The notes below the pieces were generated by a model that saw only the letters and a program-made list of their open reading frames with translations, was not told where the DNA came from and did not search any database. Position numbers and translations under genes: made by a program. A DNA stretch of 64,000 bases, taken from Streptomyces sp. NBC_01571 (GTDB lineage Bacteria > Actinomycetota > Actinomycetes > Streptomycetales > Streptomycetaceae). Where the stretch lies: positions 3,224,001 through 3,288,000 of the forward strand of contig NZ_JAPEPZ010000001.1 in the NCBI RefSeq assembly GCF_026339875.1, given 5' to 3'. This document shows, one piece after another, positions 8,734 through 17,725 of this stretch (the stretch's first letter is position 1; every line of letters starts with the position of its first letter).

Positions 8734-9455
8734 CGGGCCACCGCCTCGAGGGCCTCTTCCAGCGTGAACGCCTTCGCGTACAGGGCCTTTCCGACGATCG
8801 AGCCCTCGACGCCCAGGGGCACGAGCGCGGCGATGGCGCGCAGGTCGTCCAGGGAGGAGACCCCGCCGGAGGCGACCACGGGGCGGTCCGTCGCGGCGCA
8901 GACGTTCCTGAGCAGTTCCAGGTTGGGGCCCTGCAGCGTGCCGTCCTTGGCGATGTCCGTGACCACGTAGCGCGCGCAGCCCTCGGAGTCGAGGCGCTCC
9001 AGCGTCTCGTAGAGGTCGCCGCCGTCGCGGGTCCAGCCCCGTCCGCGCAGGGTCGTGCCGCGTACGTCGAGGCCGACCGCGATCCTGTCGCCGTGCTCGG
9101 AGATGACCTTGGCGACCCACTCGGGGGTCTCCAGGGCCGCGGTACCGAGGTTGACGCGGGTGCAGCCGGTGGCGAGGGCGGCGGCGAGCGTGTCGTCGTC
9201 GCGGATGCCGCCGGACAGCTCGACCTTGATGTCCATGGCGCCGGCGACCTCGGCGATCAGCTTGCGGTTGTCACCGGTCCCGAAGGCGGCGTCCAGGTCG
9301 ACCAGGTGCAGCCACTCGGCACCCGAACGCTGCCAGGCGAGCGCGGCCTCCAGGGGGGAGCCGTAAGAAGTTTCCGTCCCCGACTCGCCGTGCACGAGGC
9401 GGACGGCCTGGCCGTCGCGGACGTCGACGGCGGGGAGGAGTTCGAGCTTGCTCAC
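8730..9455 (-). CDS. priA: bifunctional phosphoribosyl isomerase A (HisA/TrpF activities)
   Basis: TIM-barrel isomerase which in actinobacteria acts on both ProFAR (histidine) and phosphoribosyl anthranilate (tryptophan), replacing HisA and TrpF. The protein is 241 aa. Catalytic aspartates are in [15 protein letters not shown] (about 11) and VTDIAKDGT (about 175). [10 protein letters not shown] and [20 protein letters not shown] are visible; the RGRGW loop corresponds to the Arg/Trp residues reported to switch PriA between substrates. No separate trpF lies in the window, in agreement with dual use. The GTG start overlaps the hisH stop, and the stop overlaps the Rid gene. Confidence 0.95.
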   Translation of the reverse strand: MSKLELLPAVDVRDGQAVRLVHGESGTETSYGSPLEAALAWQRSGAEWLHLVDLDAAFGTGDNRKLIAEVAGAMDIKVELSGGIRDDDTLAAALATGCTRVNLGTAALETPEWVAKVISEHGDRIAVGLDVRGTTLRGRGWTRDGGDLYETLERLDSEGCARYVVTDIAKDGTLQGPNLELLRNVCAATDRPVVASGGVSSLDDLRAIAALVPLGVEGSIVGKALYAKAFTLEEALEAVAR

Positions 9456-10093
9456 AGTGTTCCGATCCAGTTGGTGAGGAGCTGGGCTCCGGCGTCGCCG
9501 GACTTCTCGGGGTGGAACTGGGTGGCCCACAGGGCGCCGTTCTCGACGGCCGCCACGAAGGGCTCGCCGTGCGTGGCCCAGGTGACGAGGGGTGCCCGGA
9601 TCGCCGGGTTCGTGACGTCCAGGGACCAGTCGTGGACGGCGTACGAGTGGACGAAGTAGAAGCGCGCTTCGGCGTCGAGCCCCGCGAACAGGCGCGAGTC
9701 CGCCGGTGTCTCGACCGTGTTCCAGCCCATGTGGGGCACGATGCCGGCCTGCAGCGGCTCGACGGCGCCCGGCCACTCGTCCAGTCCCTCGGTCTCCACG
9801 CCGTGCTCGATGCCGCGTGCGAAGAGGATCTGCATGCCGACGCAGATGCCCATCACCGGGCGCCCGCCCGCCAGACGGCGACCGATGATCCAGTCACCGC
9901 GGGCGTCCCTCAGGCCCTTCATGCACGCGGCGAAGGCACCGACGCCCGGCACCAGCAGCCCGTCCGCGTTCATGGCCGTGTCGTAGTCACGGGTGATCTC
10001 GACCTCGGCGCCGGCGCGCGCGAGGGCGCGCTCGGCGGAGCGCACGTTCCCGAAGCCGTAGTCGAAGACGACGACCTTCCTGGAGCCGCTCAA
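9452..10093 (-). CDS. hisH: imidazole glycerol phosphate synthase, glutaminase subunit
   Basis: Class I glutamine amidotransferase supplying ammonia to HisF. The protein is about 213 aa. The nucleophile cysteine is in [10 protein letters not shown] (about 85), and the catalytic His-Glu pair is in [10 protein letters not shown] near the C-terminus; GVGAFAACM holds the oxyanion region. I prefer the TTG start at 10093: GGAGG lies 7 nt upstream, and TTG forms a TTGA overlap with the stop of the preceding 54-aa gene, like the other junctions in this operon. GTG at 10099 is 1 nt from that ribosome site and therefore less likely. Confidence 0.93.
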   Translation of the reverse strand: MSGSRKVVVFDYGFGNVRSAERALARAGAEVEITRDYDTAMNADGLLVPGVGAFAACMKGLRDARGDWIIGRRLAGGRPVMGICVGMQILFARGIEHGVETEGLDEWPGAVEPLQAGIVPHMGWNTVETPADSRLFAGLDAEARFYFVHSYAVHDWSLDVTNPAIRAPLVTWATHGEPFVAAVENGALWATQFHPEKSGDAGAQLLTNWIGTL

Positions 10094-10254
10094 TTCCACA
10101 CCTCCAGCCTCATGACCCCCGCGACCAGGCACATCGCGGCACCGATGGAGAGCAGCACGATGAGGCTCCTGGGCATCTCCTGCTTGACGAAGGAGTAGAT
10201 GCCGCCGAGGAGGAAGAGTCCGACGACGATCAGGATGCTCGACAGGCCGGTCAC
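10090..10254 (-). CDS. small two-span membrane protein in the his operon
   Basis: A 54-aa ORF starting [20 protein letters not shown] and ending [11 protein letters not shown]. It has two hydrophobic segments (about 5-22 and 31-48) joined by [13 protein letters not shown] at 10254 has GGAAAG 5 nt upstream. The start overlaps the preceding 30-aa ORF (GTGA) and the stop overlaps hisH (TTGA), so it sits firmly in the chain of coupled genes between hisB and hisH. I know no function; the tight coupling and membrane pattern argue that it is real. Too short for many gene finders. Confidence 0.75.
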   Translation of the reverse strand: MTGLSSILIVVGLFLLGGIYSFVKQEMPRSLIVLLSIGAAMCLVAGVMRLEVWN

Positions 10255-10343
10255 AGTGTCTTTCCGTTCGCTTCTGCGCCCGCGTGGCTGGGCGCGGCGG
10301 GCATCGTCGTCTGCGGCGCGGTGGCCGTGCGGGCGGTGCTCAC
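10251..10343 (-). CDS. candidate 30-aa coupled ORF between hisB and the 54-aa gene
   Basis: The ORF reads [20 protein letters not shown] then [10 protein letters not shown]. It begins with GTG overlapping the hisB stop (GTGA) and ends in a TGA overlapping the GTG of the next gene (GTGA), so it exactly bridges two real genes. The peptide is Ala/Thr-rich and not membrane-like. GAAGGG lies upstream of the GTG. It may be a true micropeptide, or simply a translated linker that carries ribosomes from hisB to the membrane-protein gene. No homology can be judged here. Confidence 0.45.
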   Translation of the reverse strand: MSTARTATAPQTTMPAAPSHAGAEANGKTL

Positions 10344-10933
10344 AGCGCGCCCTTCGTGGAGGGGAGGATGCCGGCGGCGCGCGGGTCGCGTTCGGAGGCG
10401 TAGCGCAGCGCCCGGGCCAGGGCCTTGAACTGGCATTCCACGATGTGGTGCGCGTTGCGCCCGTAGGGCACGTGCACGTGCAGCGCGATCTGGGCCTGGG
10501 CGACGAAGGACTCCAGGATGTGCCGGGTCATCGTCGTGTCGTACTCGCCGATCATCGGCGCCATGTTCTCGGGCTCGGTGTGCACGAGGTAGGGGCGGCC
10601 GGACAGGTCGACGGTCACCTGGGCGAGCGACTCGTCCAGCGGCACCGTGCAGTTGCCGAAGCGGTAGATGCCCACCTTGTCGCCGAGCGCCTGCTTGAAG
10701 GCGGCGCCCAGCGCGAGGGCGGTGTCCTCGATCGTGTGGTGCGAGTCGATGTGCAGGTCGCCCTCGGTCTTCACGGTCAGGTCGAACAGACCGTGCCTCC
10801 CGAGCTGGTCGAGCATGTGGTCGTAGAAGCCGACGCCCGTCGACACCTCGACCCGGCCGGTCCCGTCGAGGTCGATCTCGACGAGGACCGACGTCTCCTT
10901 GGTCGTCCGCTCCACTCTTCCGACGCGGCTCAT
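10340..10933 (-). CDS. hisB: imidazoleglycerol-phosphate dehydratase
   Basis: Mn-dependent dehydratase converting IGP to imidazole acetol phosphate. The protein is 197 aa, monofunctional with no fused phosphatase. The metal-binding repeats are visible as [14 protein letters not shown] (about 35-48), [14 protein letters not shown] (about 63-76) and [20 protein letters not shown] (about 158-177). GIYRFG and GRPYLVH are also typical. The ATG overlaps the hisC stop (ATGA). The stop overlaps the GTG of the 30-aa ORF. Confidence 0.97.
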   Translation of the reverse strand: MSRVGRVERTTKETSVLVEIDLDGTGRVEVSTGVGFYDHMLDQLGRHGLFDLTVKTEGDLHIDSHHTIEDTALALGAAFKQALGDKVGIYRFGNCTVPLDESLAQVTVDLSGRPYLVHTEPENMAPMIGEYDTTMTRHILESFVAQAQIALHVHVPYGRNAHHIVECQFKALARALRYASERDPRAAGILPSTKGAL

Positions 10934-12036
10934 GCGCTCTGCTCCTTCTTCAACTCACGGACGGCGTCCAGGAACGCGTCGTTTTCGGCCGGGGTGCCCG
11001 CGGAGACCCGCAGCCGGCCCGGTACGCCGTTGTCTCTGACCAGGACGCCCCGGTCGAGGATCTTCTGCCAGGCCTCGTGGGAGTCCGCGAATCGCCCGAA
11101 CTGCACGAAGTTGGCGTCCGACTCGGTCACCTCGTACCCGATCGCGCGCAGTTCGGTGACCAGCCGGTCCCGCTCGGCCTTCAGGCGCTCCACGTACGCC
11201 AGCAGGGTGTCGGTGTGCTCCAGGGCGGCCAGGGCCGTGGCCTGGGTGACGGCCGACAGGTGGTACGGCAGGCGTACGAGCTGTACGGCGTCGACGACCG
11301 CCGGGTGCGCGGCGAGATAGCCCAGACGCAGTCCGGCCGCGCCGAACGCCTTCGACATCGTCCGCGAGACGACGAGATTCGGCCGTCCTTCGAGCAGCGG
11401 CAGCAGCGAGTCGCCGTGGCTGAACTCGACGTAGGCCTCGTCCACGATCACCATCGACGGCCTGGCCGCCTGCGCGGCCTCGTACAGCGCGAGGACCGTC
11501 TCGCGCGGCATCGCGTTGCCGGTGGGGTTGTTGGGGGTGGTGAGGAAGACCACGTCGGGGCGGTGCTCGGCGAGGGCCCGCTCGGCGGCGGCGGGGTCGA
11601 CGGTGAAGTCCTCGTCGCGCGGGCCGGCGATCCAGCCGGTGCCGGTGCCACGCGCGATGAGCGCGTGCATCGAGTACGAGGGCTCGAAACCGATCGCCGT
11701 ACGGCCGGGTCCGCCGAAGGTCTGCAGCAGTTGCTGGATGACCTCGTTCGAGCCGTTGGCCGCCCAGACGTTCTCGACGCCGACCCGGTGTCCGCCGGTC
11801 CTCGTCAGATACCGGGCCAGCTCGGTGCGCAGCTGCACGGCGTCCCGGTCGGGGTAGCGGTTGAGGTCGCGGGCTGCCTCACGCACCCGCTCGGCGATCC
11901 GCTCGACGAGGGGTTCGGGCAGCGGGTAGGGGTTCTCGTTCGTGTTCAGCCGTACGGCGACGTCGAGTTGGGGCGCGCCGTAGGGGGACTTGCCGCGCAG
12001 CTCGTCCCGTACGGGGAGATCGTCGATGCCAGTCAC
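10930..12036 (-). CDS. hisC: histidinol-phosphate aminotransferase
   Basis: Class I/II PLP aminotransferase making histidinol phosphate from imidazole acetol phosphate with glutamate. The protein is 368 aa. [11 protein letters not shown] near the N-terminus, [27 protein letters not shown] and VDEAYVEFS are family motifs; the PLP lysine is in [17 protein letters not shown] (about 230). An Arg for substrate phosphate lies in RLRVSAGT near the end. The GTG start overlaps the hisD stop (GTGA), and the stop overlaps hisB. Confidence 0.96.
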   Translation of the reverse strand: MTGIDDLPVRDELRGKSPYGAPQLDVAVRLNTNENPYPLPEPLVERIAERVREAARDLNRYPDRDAVQLRTELARYLTRTGGHRVGVENVWAANGSNEVIQQLLQTFGGPGRTAIGFEPSYSMHALIARGTGTGWIAGPRDEDFTVDPAAAERALAEHRPDVVFLTTPNNPTGNAMPRETVLALYEAAQAARPSMVIVDEAYVEFSHGDSLLPLLEGRPNLVVSRTMSKAFGAAGLRLGYLAAHPAVVDAVQLVRLPYHLSAVTQATALAALEHTDTLLAYVERLKAERDRLVTELRAIGYEVTESDANFVQFGRFADSHEAWQKILDRGVLVRDNGVPGRLRVSAGTPAENDAFLDAVRELKKEQSA

Positions 12037-13382
12037 TTGCCTTCGGGTACCTTCCAGCCACGCGACACTTGTTCGTCTCCGACAAAACGGGCCTTGATCG
12101 CCGCGCCGTGTGCCGGCAGGTCCTCCGCCTCCGCGAGCGTCACCACGTGATGCGCGACGTCGGCGAGCGCGTCCCGCGTGTAGTCGACGATGTGGATGCC
12201 CCGCAGGAAGGACTGGACGGACAGGCCCGAGGAGTGGCAGGCGCAGCCGCCGGTGGGCAGGACGTGGTTGGAGCCCGCCGCGTAGTCGCCGAGCGAGACG
12301 GGGGCCCAGGGGCCGACGAAGACCGCTCCGGCGTTCTTGACCCGGTCGGCGACCGCCGCCGCGTCGGCCGTCTGGATCTCCAGGTGCTCCGCGCCGTACG
12401 CGTCGACGACCCGCAGGCCCTCGTCGATGCCGTCGACGAGCACGATCGCGGACTGCCGGCCCCGCAGGGCCGGGACGATCCGGTCCTCGACGTGCTTGGT
12501 CGCCGCGACCTGAGGTCCCAGTTCCTTCTCCACCGCGTCCGCGAGGGCCGGCGAGTCGGTGACCAGTACGGCCGCGGCGAGCGGGTCGTGCTCGGCCTGG
12601 CTGATCAGGTCGGCGGCGACGTGCGCCGGGTCGGCGGTCTCGTCGGCGAGGACGGCGATCTCGGTGGGACCTGCCTCGGTGTCGATGCCGATCTTGCCGG
12701 TGAAGTACCGCTTGGCGGCGGCGACCCAGATGTTGCCGGGGCCGGTGACCATGGTGGCCGGGGCGCAGGAGTCGGTTCCGTGCGCGAACATCGCGACGGC
12801 CTGGGCGCCGCCGACCGCGTACACCTCGTCGATGCCGAGGAGGGCGCAGGCGGCGAGGATCGTCGGGTGCGGAAGTCCGTCGAACTCACGCTGCGGCGGG
12901 GAGGCGAGGGCCATGGAGGGCACGCCGGCCTCCTGGGCCGGGACCGCGTTCATGATCACGGACGAGGGGTAGACGGACCGGCCGCCGGGCGCGTAGAGAC
13001 CCACCCGCTCGACGGGCACCCACTTCTCGGTGACCGAGCCGCCCTGCACGACCTGGGTGGTGTGCGAGGTGCGGCGCTGCGCGCGGTGGACCACGCGGGC
13101 CCGCCGGATGGACTCCTCCAGGGCCGCGCGCACGGCCGGGTCGAGCCGCTCCAGGGCGTCCGCGAGAGCCTCGGCCGGGACCCGCACGGCTTCCAGCCGA
13201 ACGCCGTCGAACTTCTCCGCGTAGTCGATCAGTGCCGCGTCCCCGCGATGATGCACGGCCTCGCAGATCGGACGCACCTTCTCCAGGGCGGCCGATACGT
13301 CGAAGTCGGCTCGGGGCAGCAGGTCGCGCAGGGCGGTGCCTTCGGGGAGGGCGTCGCCGCGCAGATCGATTCGGGAGATCAC
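12033..13382 (-). CDS. hisD: histidinol dehydrogenase
   Basis: Zinc enzyme oxidising histidinol to histidine in two NAD-dependent steps. The protein is 449 aa from GTG at 13382 ([15 protein letters not shown]), with GAGAGAA about 10 nt upstream. Motifs include [61 protein letters not shown] and [10 protein letters not shown], which give the zinc and catalytic His/Glu residues. It is the first gene of the long his operon; a promoter and a palindromic site lie directly upstream. Confidence 0.96.
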   Translation of the reverse strand: MISRIDLRGDALPEGTALRDLLPRADFDVSAALEKVRPICEAVHHRGDAALIDYAEKFDGVRLEAVRVPAEALADALERLDPAVRAALEESIRRARVVHRAQRRTSHTTQVVQGGSVTEKWVPVERVGLYAPGGRSVYPSSVIMNAVPAQEAGVPSMALASPPQREFDGLPHPTILAACALLGIDEVYAVGGAQAVAMFAHGTDSCAPATMVTGPGNIWVAAAKRYFTGKIGIDTEAGPTEIAVLADETADPAHVAADLISQAEHDPLAAAVLVTDSPALADAVEKELGPQVAATKHVEDRIVPALRGRQSAIVLVDGIDEGLRVVDAYGAEHLEIQTADAAAVADRVKNAGAVFVGPWAPVSLGDYAAGSNHVLPTGGCACHSSGLSVQSFLRGIHIVDYTRDALADVAHHVVTLAEAEDLPAHGAAIKARFVGDEQVSRGWKVPEGK

Positions 13383-13402
13383 GTGGGCAATTCTCTCAGA
13401 CC

Positions 13403-13430
13403 GAGATAAGGCGCCGGTCGCCTGTATCAA
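13403..13430 (-). promoter_or_regulatory. probable his operon promoter
   Basis: On the minus strand TTGATA (-35; plus 13425-13430) and TATCTC (-10; plus 13403-13408) are separated by 16 nt. The -10 ends 20 nt before the hisD GTG, giving a very short leader holding GAGAGAA. The -35 lies inside the 19-bp palindrome. There is no room for a classical attenuator or leader peptide. Confidence 0.5.
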
Positions 13431-13441
13431 TGGCTGATACA
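13423..13441. promoter_or_regulatory. 19-bp palindromic operator candidate upstream of hisD
   Basis: TGTATCA-ATGGC-TGATACA is a perfect 7-bp inverted repeat with a 5-bp centre. It overlaps the proposed -35 of hisD, so a bound dimeric regulator would block RNA polymerase. It lies 114 nt before the divergent gene at 13556, which might share the control. The regulator is unknown. Confidence 0.55.
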
Positions 13442-13555
13442 AGCCACCCCCGTATCCTCCGGGACTTCCTCGTCACCAGGAGCGTTCGACCTGTCACACA
13501 GCGGGCATGAACGGTTGTACGAACCCGCGAGTAGCTGGGGAGGAAGGGAAGCACT

Positions 13556-15136
13556 GTGACCGAGGGTGCCGGCCTCCGCGCCGGGGACCTGCCGGACGAA
13601 CTGACCGCCGCCGAGGCCGGGATGTGGCAGGCCTTCCGCAACGGCAGCGTGTACGACCTGCGCGACGGGGACACCGCCGTGGACGATCCGCACGGCGGCC
13701 ACCCCTGGGGGCCAGAGCGCAGTGTGCGGGCGCGGATCGTGGCGTGGCTGCTGCTCGACGGGCCACCCGCCCTGCAGGGCCGGGTCGCCTCCCTGAAGCT
13801 GACCGGCGTGCGGATCTCCGACATCCTGGACCTCGCGGGCGGCACCGTCGTGCCGTACGTCGAGCTGAAGGGCTGCCGGTTCGAGAAGGAGATCCTGCTG
13901 CCGGAGGCGCGCTTCACGACCGTACGCCTGGTCGACTGCTCGGTGCCGCGCCTGGAGGCGGCCCGGGTGCACACGGAGGGTGACCTGCATCTGCCGCGCT
14001 GCCGCTTCCACAACGGCGTACGGCTGACCGACGCGCACATCGGCACCGACCTGATGCTCAACCAGGCCGTGGTCTACCGGGACCGGCGCGGCCGCTCGAT
14101 CACCGGCGACGGCATGACCGTGGGACAGGATCTGCAGGCGGAGATGCTGGAGTCGCACGGTGAGCTGAGCCTGCGCGGCGCGACCGTCGGCGTCTCGCTC
14201 AGCCTGCGCGGCAGCAACCTGAGCAATCCGTACACGCGGCTCGCCCTGAACGCCCCCCAGCTCACCGTCAACCGCACGCTGTACATGACACCCGCGGCCG
14301 TGGGCACACCCTGGCTGACGAGCGGCACCACCCCGGCGCGCGGCACGCTGGTGCGGCGGTTCGAGTGCCGGGGCGGCATACGGCTGGACGACGGGCGGTT
14401 CGGGGACGCGGTCGACTTCGAGGGGGCCCGTTTCACCTTCGACGACGACCAGGAGCTGTCACTGCTGCGGGTGCAGACGCCGGAACTGCGCTTTCTCGGG
14501 GAGCGGCCCGAGCGGGGCAAGGTCGTGCTGTCCGGCGCGCGGATCGTCAATCTGGTCGACCGAGCGGACAGCTGGCCCCAGCCGGGCAATCTGCACATGG
14601 GCGGCTTCAGCTACGAGAACCTCGTGCCCCAGGGCGCGTTCCCGCTGACGCGGCGCCTGGAGTGGGTGGCGGCGGCGACCGCCGAGTACAGCCCGGAGCC
14701 GTACGAGCGGCTGGCCACCGTGCTGCGCGACTCCGGCGAGGACGAGGACGCGCGCGAGGTGCTCCTCGCCAAGCAGCGCCGCCGCCGCGAGACGCTGCCG
14801 CTCGCGGCCAAGCTGTGGGGGTACGCGCAGGACTGGACGGTCGCCTACGGGTACCGGCCCGGCCGTGCCGCCCTGTGGATGGCGGTGCTCTGGGCGGCGA
14901 CGTCGATCGCCTTCTCGCACGCGAGCCATCCGCCGGTCGACGACGGCGGACACCCGCCGTGGAACGCGGCGCTGTTCGCCCTGGACCTGCTGCTGCCCGT
15001 GGTCGACCTCGGACAGGTGGGCGTCTGGCAGCTGCACGGCGGCTGGCAGTGGCTGGCCGCCGTGGTGATCCTGCTCGGCTGGATCCTGGCGACGACGGTG
15101 GCGGCGGGGGCGACCCGACTGCTGCGACGCAGCTGA
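13556..15136 (+). CDS. membrane-associated protein with repetitive beta-helix-like N-terminus
   Basis: A 526-aa protein I cannot assign to a known activity; homologues have been labelled membrane-associated oxidoreductase without evidence I know of. Residues about 75-330 consist of short turns such as LKLTGVRISDILDLAGG, ELKGCRFEKEILLPEARF and GGIRLDDGRFGDAVDFEGARF, resembling pentapeptide or bactofilin-like beta-helices. A helical region (about 360-425) precedes three C-terminal membrane spans (about 440-458, 475-492, 500-520). GTG start with GGAAGGG upstream. Divergent from hisD across a palindrome-bearing region. Confidence 0.75.
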   Translation: MTEGAGLRAGDLPDELTAAEAGMWQAFRNGSVYDLRDGDTAVDDPHGGHPWGPERSVRARIVAWLLLDGPPALQGRVASLKLTGVRISDILDLAGGTVVPYVELKGCRFEKEILLPEARFTTVRLVDCSVPRLEAARVHTEGDLHLPRCRFHNGVRLTDAHIGTDLMLNQAVVYRDRRGRSITGDGMTVGQDLQAEMLESHGELSLRGATVGVSLSLRGSNLSNPYTRLALNAPQLTVNRTLYMTPAAVGTPWLTSGTTPARGTLVRRFECRGGIRLDDGRFGDAVDFEGARFTFDDDQELSLLRVQTPELRFLGERPERGKVVLSGARIVNLVDRADSWPQPGNLHMGGFSYENLVPQGAFPLTRRLEWVAAATAEYSPEPYERLATVLRDSGEDEDAREVLLAKQRRRRETLPLAAKLWGYAQDWTVAYGYRPGRAALWMAVLWAATSIAFSHASHPPVDDGGHPPWNAALFALDLLLPVVDLGQVGVWQLHGGWQWLAAVVILLGWILATTVAAGATRLLRRS

Positions 15137-15351
15137 CGACGGCCACGACGCGGCTGATGACCGCCGCCACGCAGCCGACAGCGGGTGCGGCGGCTACCGC
15201 CGGGGCGGGGCCGCTATCGTTGTTGACGAGGGTTCAATAGCTGAGAAACGGTCATCATTTACCCATTCTTGACTGTTCGACGTACAACCAATCGACGGTT
15301 ACGAAAGCGTCACCGCGCCCCCTCTGGCACAGCCCCGACCTGCGGCTTTCA

Positions 15352-16383
15352 ATGGTCGACACCATGGCACTGCTGCGCGCCCTCATCCGCACGGCCCGGA
15401 TGGCCCGGAACTCCTCGACTCTCGCCGCCGGGCTGCCCGCCGACGACGAGGTACTGCTGGACGCCCCCGACGACCGGCTCGGCCCGGCCCTGGTCACCGC
15501 GGGACGCGGCGACTACGGGCCCACGGCAAAACTGCTCGCCACCACCCGCGAGGCCGCCGAGTGGGAGAACCGCGACCGCTACACGATGCGTCTCGCCGCC
15601 TTCGCGCGCTCCCGCGGCGAATGGCTCGACACCTGGCAGGGCGACTCCCCGCACGACCCGGACGCGCTGCTGGTCAAGGCCGAACTCGCGGTGCGCCGCT
15701 GGTGGGACTCGCCCGCCCGCGCCGAGCTGCTGCGCCAGGTCGGCCCGCTGATCGCGGCCGCCTCCGAGGGCGACCCGCACGACCCGGTGCCGTGGCGGAT
15801 CGCGCTCGACCACGCCAGGGGGACCAACGCCGGGCACACCGAGTTCGAGAAGCTGTGGGGCGAGGCCGTACGCCGCTCCCCGCACCACTACGGATGCCAT
15901 GTCGCCGCCCTGAAGTACCTCTCGGCCGCCTGGTACGGCTCGCACCGCGAGTGCTTCGACTTCGCCGAGCGGGCCGCCCAGGACGCGCTGCCCGGCTCCC
16001 TGGTGCAGGCCCTGCCGGTGCGCGCGGCCTTCGCGTTCCTGACCGAGGGCGGCGGGGCCGTGGTGCGGCGCGAGCGGCTCGACGCGGCGGCCGACCTCGC
16101 CATCGCGGTCTCCGCGACCTACGGGCCCGCCGATCCGTGGCCCGCCGAGGTCCGCAACCTGCTCACCTACGTGCTGATCAGGCTGGAGCGCTGGACGGAC
16201 GCCCTGGAACAGCTCCGTCTGATCGGTCCCTACGCCACGTCGTTCCCCTGGGACCGGGTCTCGGACGACCCCCTCGGCCAGTTCCTGGAACTGCGCGACG
16301 GGGTACGTCTGGAGGTCGCGTCCCGCATGCCCGTACATCCACGGAGTGAGCACGGCGGACGCGCTCCCTCCGGCGACCATTAG
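15352..16383 (+). CDS. helical-repeat protein of unknown function
   Basis: A 343-aa soluble protein I do not recognise with confidence. It is built of paired amphipathic helices rich in Trp/Arg (LLVKAELAVRRWWDSPARAE, ECFDFAERAAQDALPGSL), suggesting a TPR-like solenoid. No signal peptide or membrane span is seen. The start may be ATG 15352 or ATG 15364; no clear ribosome site decides. The 215 nt upstream contain TTGTTGACG and TTCTTGACT, -35-like, but no matching -10 that I trust. It ends 11 nt before the next gene. Confidence 0.7.
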   Translation: MVDTMALLRALIRTARMARNSSTLAAGLPADDEVLLDAPDDRLGPALVTAGRGDYGPTAKLLATTREAAEWENRDRYTMRLAAFARSRGEWLDTWQGDSPHDPDALLVKAELAVRRWWDSPARAELLRQVGPLIAAASEGDPHDPVPWRIALDHARGTNAGHTEFEKLWGEAVRRSPHHYGCHVAALKYLSAAWYGSHRECFDFAERAAQDALPGSLVQALPVRAAFAFLTEGGGAVVRRERLDAAADLAIAVSATYGPADPWPAEVRNLLTYVLIRLERWTDALEQLRLIGPYATSFPWDRVSDDPLGQFLELRDGVRLEVASRMPVHPRSEHGGRAPSGDH

Positions 16384-16386
16384 GCT
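16381..16386 (+). promoter_or_regulatory. probable -10 element for a leaderless transcript
   Basis: TAGGCT followed by TGCCCGTC and the GTG at 16395. Nearly the same sequence as before the gene at 6861 (TAGGCTTGCCGCC-ATG). The element overlaps the stop codon of the preceding gene. Confidence 0.45.
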
Positions 16387-16394
16387 TGCCCGTC

Positions 16395-17135
16395 GTGACC
16401 ACCGTCCGGCTCCCCCTCTTCCCGCTGAACTCGGTACTGTTCCCCGGGCTCGTGCTGCCTCTGAACATCTTCGAGGAGCGCTATCGCGCCATGATGCGCG
16501 ATCTGCTGAAGACCCCCGAGGACGAACCGCGCCGGTTCGCCGTCGTCGCCATCCGCGACGGCCACGAGGTCGCGACGAGCGGCCCCGGCATGCCCGACCA
16601 GACCGCCGTGCCCGCCCGCGGGCCCGCCGCCGGCTTCGGCGACAACCCCTTCCTGGCCTTCCACGATGTGGGCTGCATCGCGGACGCGGCGACCATCCGG
16701 GAGCGTGCGGACGGCAGCTTCGAGGTGCTGGCCACCGGAACCACGCGGGTACGGCTGCTGTCCGTGGAGGCCTCCGGCGCGTTCCTCACCGCCGAGCTGG
16801 AGGAGCTGCCTGAGGAGCCGGGCGAGGAGGCGGGCGCGCTCGCCGAAGGCGTCCTGCGCGCCTTCCGCCAGTACCAGAAGCGGCTCGCCGGCGCCCGCGA
16901 ACGCTCCCTGTCCACCGGCGCCGACCTCCCGGACGAGCCGGCGGTGGTCTCCTACCTGGTCGCGGCCGCCGCGATGCTGGACATCCCGGCGAAGCAGAAG
17001 CTGCTCCAGGCCTCCGACACGGCCTCCCGCCTCCGCGAGGAGCTGAAACTCCTGCGCGCCGAGACCGCGATCATCCGTAATCTGCCGTCGTTGCCGGCGT
17101 CGGAGCTGACGCGCGGCCCGACGAGTCTGAACTGA
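16395..17135 (+). CDS. LON peptidase substrate-binding domain protein
   Basis: A 246-aa protein made of the Lon N-terminal (PUA-like) domain without ATPase or protease parts. The start RLPLFPLNSVLFPGLVLPLN followed by IFEERYRAMM is the domain signature. The C-terminal 90 residues are helical (YLVAAAAMLDIPAKQKLLQA, TASRLREELKLL). Such stand-alone proteins are widespread and their role, perhaps substrate binding, is not settled. GTG at 16395 gives the usual N-terminus (VTTVRLPLFPL); there is no ribosome site but a TAGGCT element 8 nt upstream. ybaK follows after 26 nt. Confidence 0.9.
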   Translation: MTTVRLPLFPLNSVLFPGLVLPLNIFEERYRAMMRDLLKTPEDEPRRFAVVAIRDGHEVATSGPGMPDQTAVPARGPAAGFGDNPFLAFHDVGCIADAATIRERADGSFEVLATGTTRVRLLSVEASGAFLTAELEELPEEPGEEAGALAEGVLRAFRQYQKRLAGARERSLSTGADLPDEPAVVSYLVAAAAMLDIPAKQKLLQASDTASRLREELKLLRAETAIIRNLPSLPASELTRGPTSLN

Positions 17136-17161
17136 CACCCCTCGCGCATCCGGGAAGGCCG

Positions 17162-17665
17162 ATGGCGAAGAAGCCGAAGAAACAGCAGCAGTCCGGGGGT
17201 ACTCCCGCGACCGTCGCCCTGACGGCGGCGGGCGTCGCGTACACGGTGCACGCCTACGAGCACGACCCGGCGCACCCCTCGTACGGCGAGGAGGCGGCCG
17301 AGGCGATGGGCGTCTCCCCCGACCGGGTCTTCAAGACCCTGGTCGCGGACGTGGACGGCGCCCTCGTCGTCGCGGTCGTCCCGGTCGCGGGCTCCCTGGA
17401 CCTGAAGGCCCTGGCCACGGCCGTGGGCGGCAAGCGGGCGGCGATGGCGGACCTGGCGGCCGCCGAACGCACGACGGGCTATGTCCGTGGCGGCATCTCA
17501 CCCCTGGGCCAGCGCAGGAAACTCCGTACGGTGCTGGACGCGTCCGCGCGACTGCACGAGACGATCTGTGTCTCGGCGGGGCGGCGCGGCCTGGAGGTCG
17601 AGCTCGCCCCCGACGACCTCGCCACCCTCACCGACGCCGTGCGCGCGCCTGTTGCACGGGGCTGA
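17162..17665 (+). CDS. ybaK: YbaK/EbsC-type aminoacyl-tRNA deacylase
   Basis: A 167-aa INS-domain protein. YbaK hydrolyses mischarged Cys-tRNA(Pro) to protect translation accuracy. Motifs: YEHDPAHPSYGEEAAEAMG, the catalytic-type lysine in RVFKTLVADVDG, VVPVAGSLDLKALA, GYVRGGISPLGQRRKL and a final ICVSAGRRGLEVEL. The N-terminal KKPKKQQQ tail is basic. ATG at 17162 with GGAAGG upstream. It follows the LON-domain gene by 26 nt and is probably cotranscribed. The large repeat region starts just after its stop. Confidence 0.9.
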   Translation: MAKKPKKQQQSGGTPATVALTAAGVAYTVHAYEHDPAHPSYGEEAAEAMGVSPDRVFKTLVADVDGALVVAVVPVAGSLDLKALATAVGGKRAAMADLAAAERTTGYVRGGISPLGQRRKLRTVLDASARLHETICVSAGRRGLEVELAPDDLATLTDAVRAPVARG

Positions 17666-17725
17666 ACCGGGCCCCTGCCCGCACCCGGGGGTGCGGTCCC
17701 CCGGACCCCCCGCATCGGCCTGAAC

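Noticed and set aside
15137..15351. Promoter with TTGACG or TTGACT before the gene at 15352
   Set aside because: No -10 hexamer at a suitable distance from either -35-like sequence.
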